Positions 6,571-7,526 of a stretch of 7,526 bases of DNA are shown here, piece by piece; within the stretch, counting starts at the first letter, position 1; every line of letters starts with the position of its first letter. This DNA is from Deltaproteobacteria bacterium RBG_13_52_11. GTDB lineage: Bacteria; Desulfobacterota; B13-G15; RBG-16-54-18. Location: positions 1,201 through 8,726 of the forward strand of contig MGQF01000099.1 in NCBI GenBank assembly GCA_001797745.1, written 5' to 3'. The notes under the pieces were generated by a model. That model saw only the letters and a program-made list of their open reading frames with translations, searched no databases and was not told where the DNA came from. The translations under genes and the position numbers were made by a program.

Positions 6571-6669
6571 TCACCCATGTCCTTGGAATGTCTTCCTGAT
6601 CTTCAATTCAATATCCTCTTGGGAGACCGATGCAATTTGAGATGTCCTTTTCAAGGTCGTCGTGTTCAA
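6571..6669 (-). CDS. Possible 32-residue small ORF between the dehydrogenase and the NuoG/NuoE fusion (weak)
   Basis: A short frame begins with TTG overlapping the TGA of the upstream dehydrogenase and ends with TGA at 6571-6573. That stop overlaps the GAGG Shine-Dalgarno site of the next gene. The same stop/SD overlap occurs at two true junctions further down this operon. The product would be about 32 residues, polar and basic, with a helical-looking segment containing SQEDIELKIRKTF. A second TTG at 6652-6654 would give 27 residues. No convincing ribosome binding site precedes either TTG and I recognise no family. It could be chance, or a relic of a longer gene. The alternative is that the 101-base gap is simply an untranslated spacer; I see no promoter hexamers or terminator in it. 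Confidence 0.15.
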   Translation of the reverse strand: MNTTTLKRTSQIASVSQEDIELKIRKTFQGHG

Positions 6670-7526
6670 ATACCCTTATATGCGCGACCATATGCATCAG
6701 CCGCCTTCAGACAATTAAAGATCTCAGATGGATCATAGAATCTCATCTCCTCATTTGGCACCTTGCTCGCCTTAGGCATGGACCTCATCAGGGGATCCTT
6801 GGAAGCTGCGTCCGCTACAATGCTGAGGTAGTCATCAGTGGGGTTCTTCAGCCCCATCTCTTCAAGGGTAGTAGGCAATCCCACCGATCTGCAAAACTCG
6901 ATAATTTGCTCCAAGAACTCCCTCTTCCTCTCCTCCATCACGAGGAGAGCCAGGGTGCCGAAAGCGACCACCTCTCCGTGCAAGGGAGGGGGATCGAAGC
7001 AATCATGTATGATGGTGAGGCTTTCAGCAATGGCATGGGCTGCGGACAATCCGCCGCTTTCATAACCCAGCCCACTCAAGAGAATATTGGCCTCCACCAC
7101 GGCCTCCAGCGCAGGCCCGGCAATGCCGTTCTCGTTCTCCACCCTCGCCTGCAGGCCGTATTCCATCAGGATATCAAAGGCCAAGCGCCCCATCATCAAG
7201 GCCGCACGAGAGGCCAGTCCGCCGGAATGGGCCTTGCTCCCGGTGCGATGACAAATGCTCGCTTCAAAGTACGTTGAAAGGGCATCTCCCATGCCTGCCA
7301 CAAGGGTTCGAACAGGGGCTTCGGCAATAATCCGGGTATCGGCCAGGACCATCAGAGGATTGGATGGAGCGATAATCACCGTCTGAAATACGCCCTCTTC
7401 GTTATATACAAGACAGGCCCTGGCTGTGGGAGCATCGGTGGAAGCGATCGTCGGCACCTGAATGCAGGGGCAATCGGCGCCCACCTTTTCGATGATCTCA
7501 GGAGGCACGACACCTGCGTTGACGGC
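6666..7526 (-). CDS. gldA: GldA-type metal-dependent alcohol (glycerol) dehydrogenase, N-terminus cut by window edge
   Basis: This is an NAD-dependent, divalent-metal alcohol dehydrogenase of the glycerol dehydrogenase branch. Members oxidise glycerol or related diols in the cytoplasm. The frame is open to the last base of the window, giving 286 visible residues. The family is usually about 360-370 long, so roughly 80 N-terminal residues, including the NAD-binding glycine motif, lie outside. A GTG at 7506-7508 is internal and should not be taken as the start. Counting from the edge codon, PTIASTDAPT is at 25-34, a GMGDALS motif with metal ligand Asp81 follows, then SAAHAIAE with His164 and PPLHGEVVAFGTL with His183. 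The Asp/His/His spacing matches GldA. About ten residues more than in E. coli GldA seem to precede PTIAST. It ends in TGA, 101 bases before the NuoG/NuoE fusion on the same strand, with no terminator seen between. Family call is firm; glycerol as substrate is only inferred, and it may process an alcohol or diol related to the Mo-enzyme substrate. Confidence 0.88.
   Translation of the reverse strand, partial: AVNAGVVPPEIIEKVGADCPCIQVPTIASTDAPTARACLVYNEEGVFQTVIIAPSNPLMVLADTRIIAEAPVRTLVAGMGDALSTYFEASICHRTGSKAHSGGLASRAALMMGRLAFDILMEYGLQARVENENGIAGPALEAVVEANILLSGLGYESGGLSAAHAIAESLTIIHDCFDPPPLHGEVVAFGTLALLVMEERKREFLEQIIEFCRSVGLPTTLEEMGLKNPTDDYLSIVADAASKDPLMRSMPKASKVPNEEMRFYDPSEIFNCLKAADAYGRAYKGI

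Noticed and set aside
6565..6720. Internal promoter before the NuoG/NuoE fusion
   Set aside because: Several TTGAA-type hexamers occur on the minus strand but none has a credible -10 element at a suitable distance.

Overview
The window carries five genes in one head-to-tail run, all on the minus strand, so transcription goes from high to low coordinates. A sixth very small open frame is possible. Most junctions are short, and several Shine-Dalgarno sites overlap or adjoin the preceding stop codon, so this looks like one operon whose promoter lies beyond the right edge. The gene content (oxygen-sensitive Fe-S flavoproteins, HndC/HndD-like electron modules, a molybdenum hydroxylase with a 4-hydroxybenzoyl-CoA-reductase-type FAD subunit) suggests an anaerobic bacterium. 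A sulfate-reducing or syntrophic Desulfobacterota/Deltaproteobacteria-type organism is my best guess; this is inferred from family resemblance and not proven.

Layout in transcription order: (1) the C-terminal three quarters of a GldA-type metal-dependent alcohol dehydrogenase (6666-7526, cut by the window edge); (2) a fused protein joining the N-terminal Fe-S part of NuoG/HndD to a complete NuoE-like thioredoxin-fold [2Fe-2S] domain (5458-6564); (3) a NuoF-like NAD(H)/FMN/[4Fe-4S] subunit (4205-5437); (4) a [2Fe-2S] small subunit of the xanthine dehydrogenase family with an N-terminal C2H2 zinc-finger-like extension (3555-4130); (5) the large molybdopterin subunit (1134-3545); (6) the FAD subunit, which carries an extra cysteine cluster resembling the [4Fe-4S] loop of HcrB (147-1121). 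The leftmost 146 bases are non-coding and hold a partial duplicate of the 3' end of the FAD-subunit gene.

The likely joint function is a molybdenum hydroxylase, or reductase, wired to NAD(H). Electrons would pass Mo - two [2Fe-2S] - FAD - [4Fe-4S] of the three-subunit enzyme, then through the Fe-S chain of the NuoG/NuoE fusion to FMN and NAD+ on the NuoF-like subunit, or in the reverse direction. The substrate cannot be read from the sequence. The large subunit departs from the usual cofactor-pocket motifs, so it should not be labelled xanthine, CO or 4-hydroxybenzoyl-CoA specific. The combination of the deviant Mo subunit, the zinc-finger-bearing small subunit, the 4Fe-4S-carrying FAD subunit and the dedicated G'E/F diaphorase is the most interesting thing in the window.
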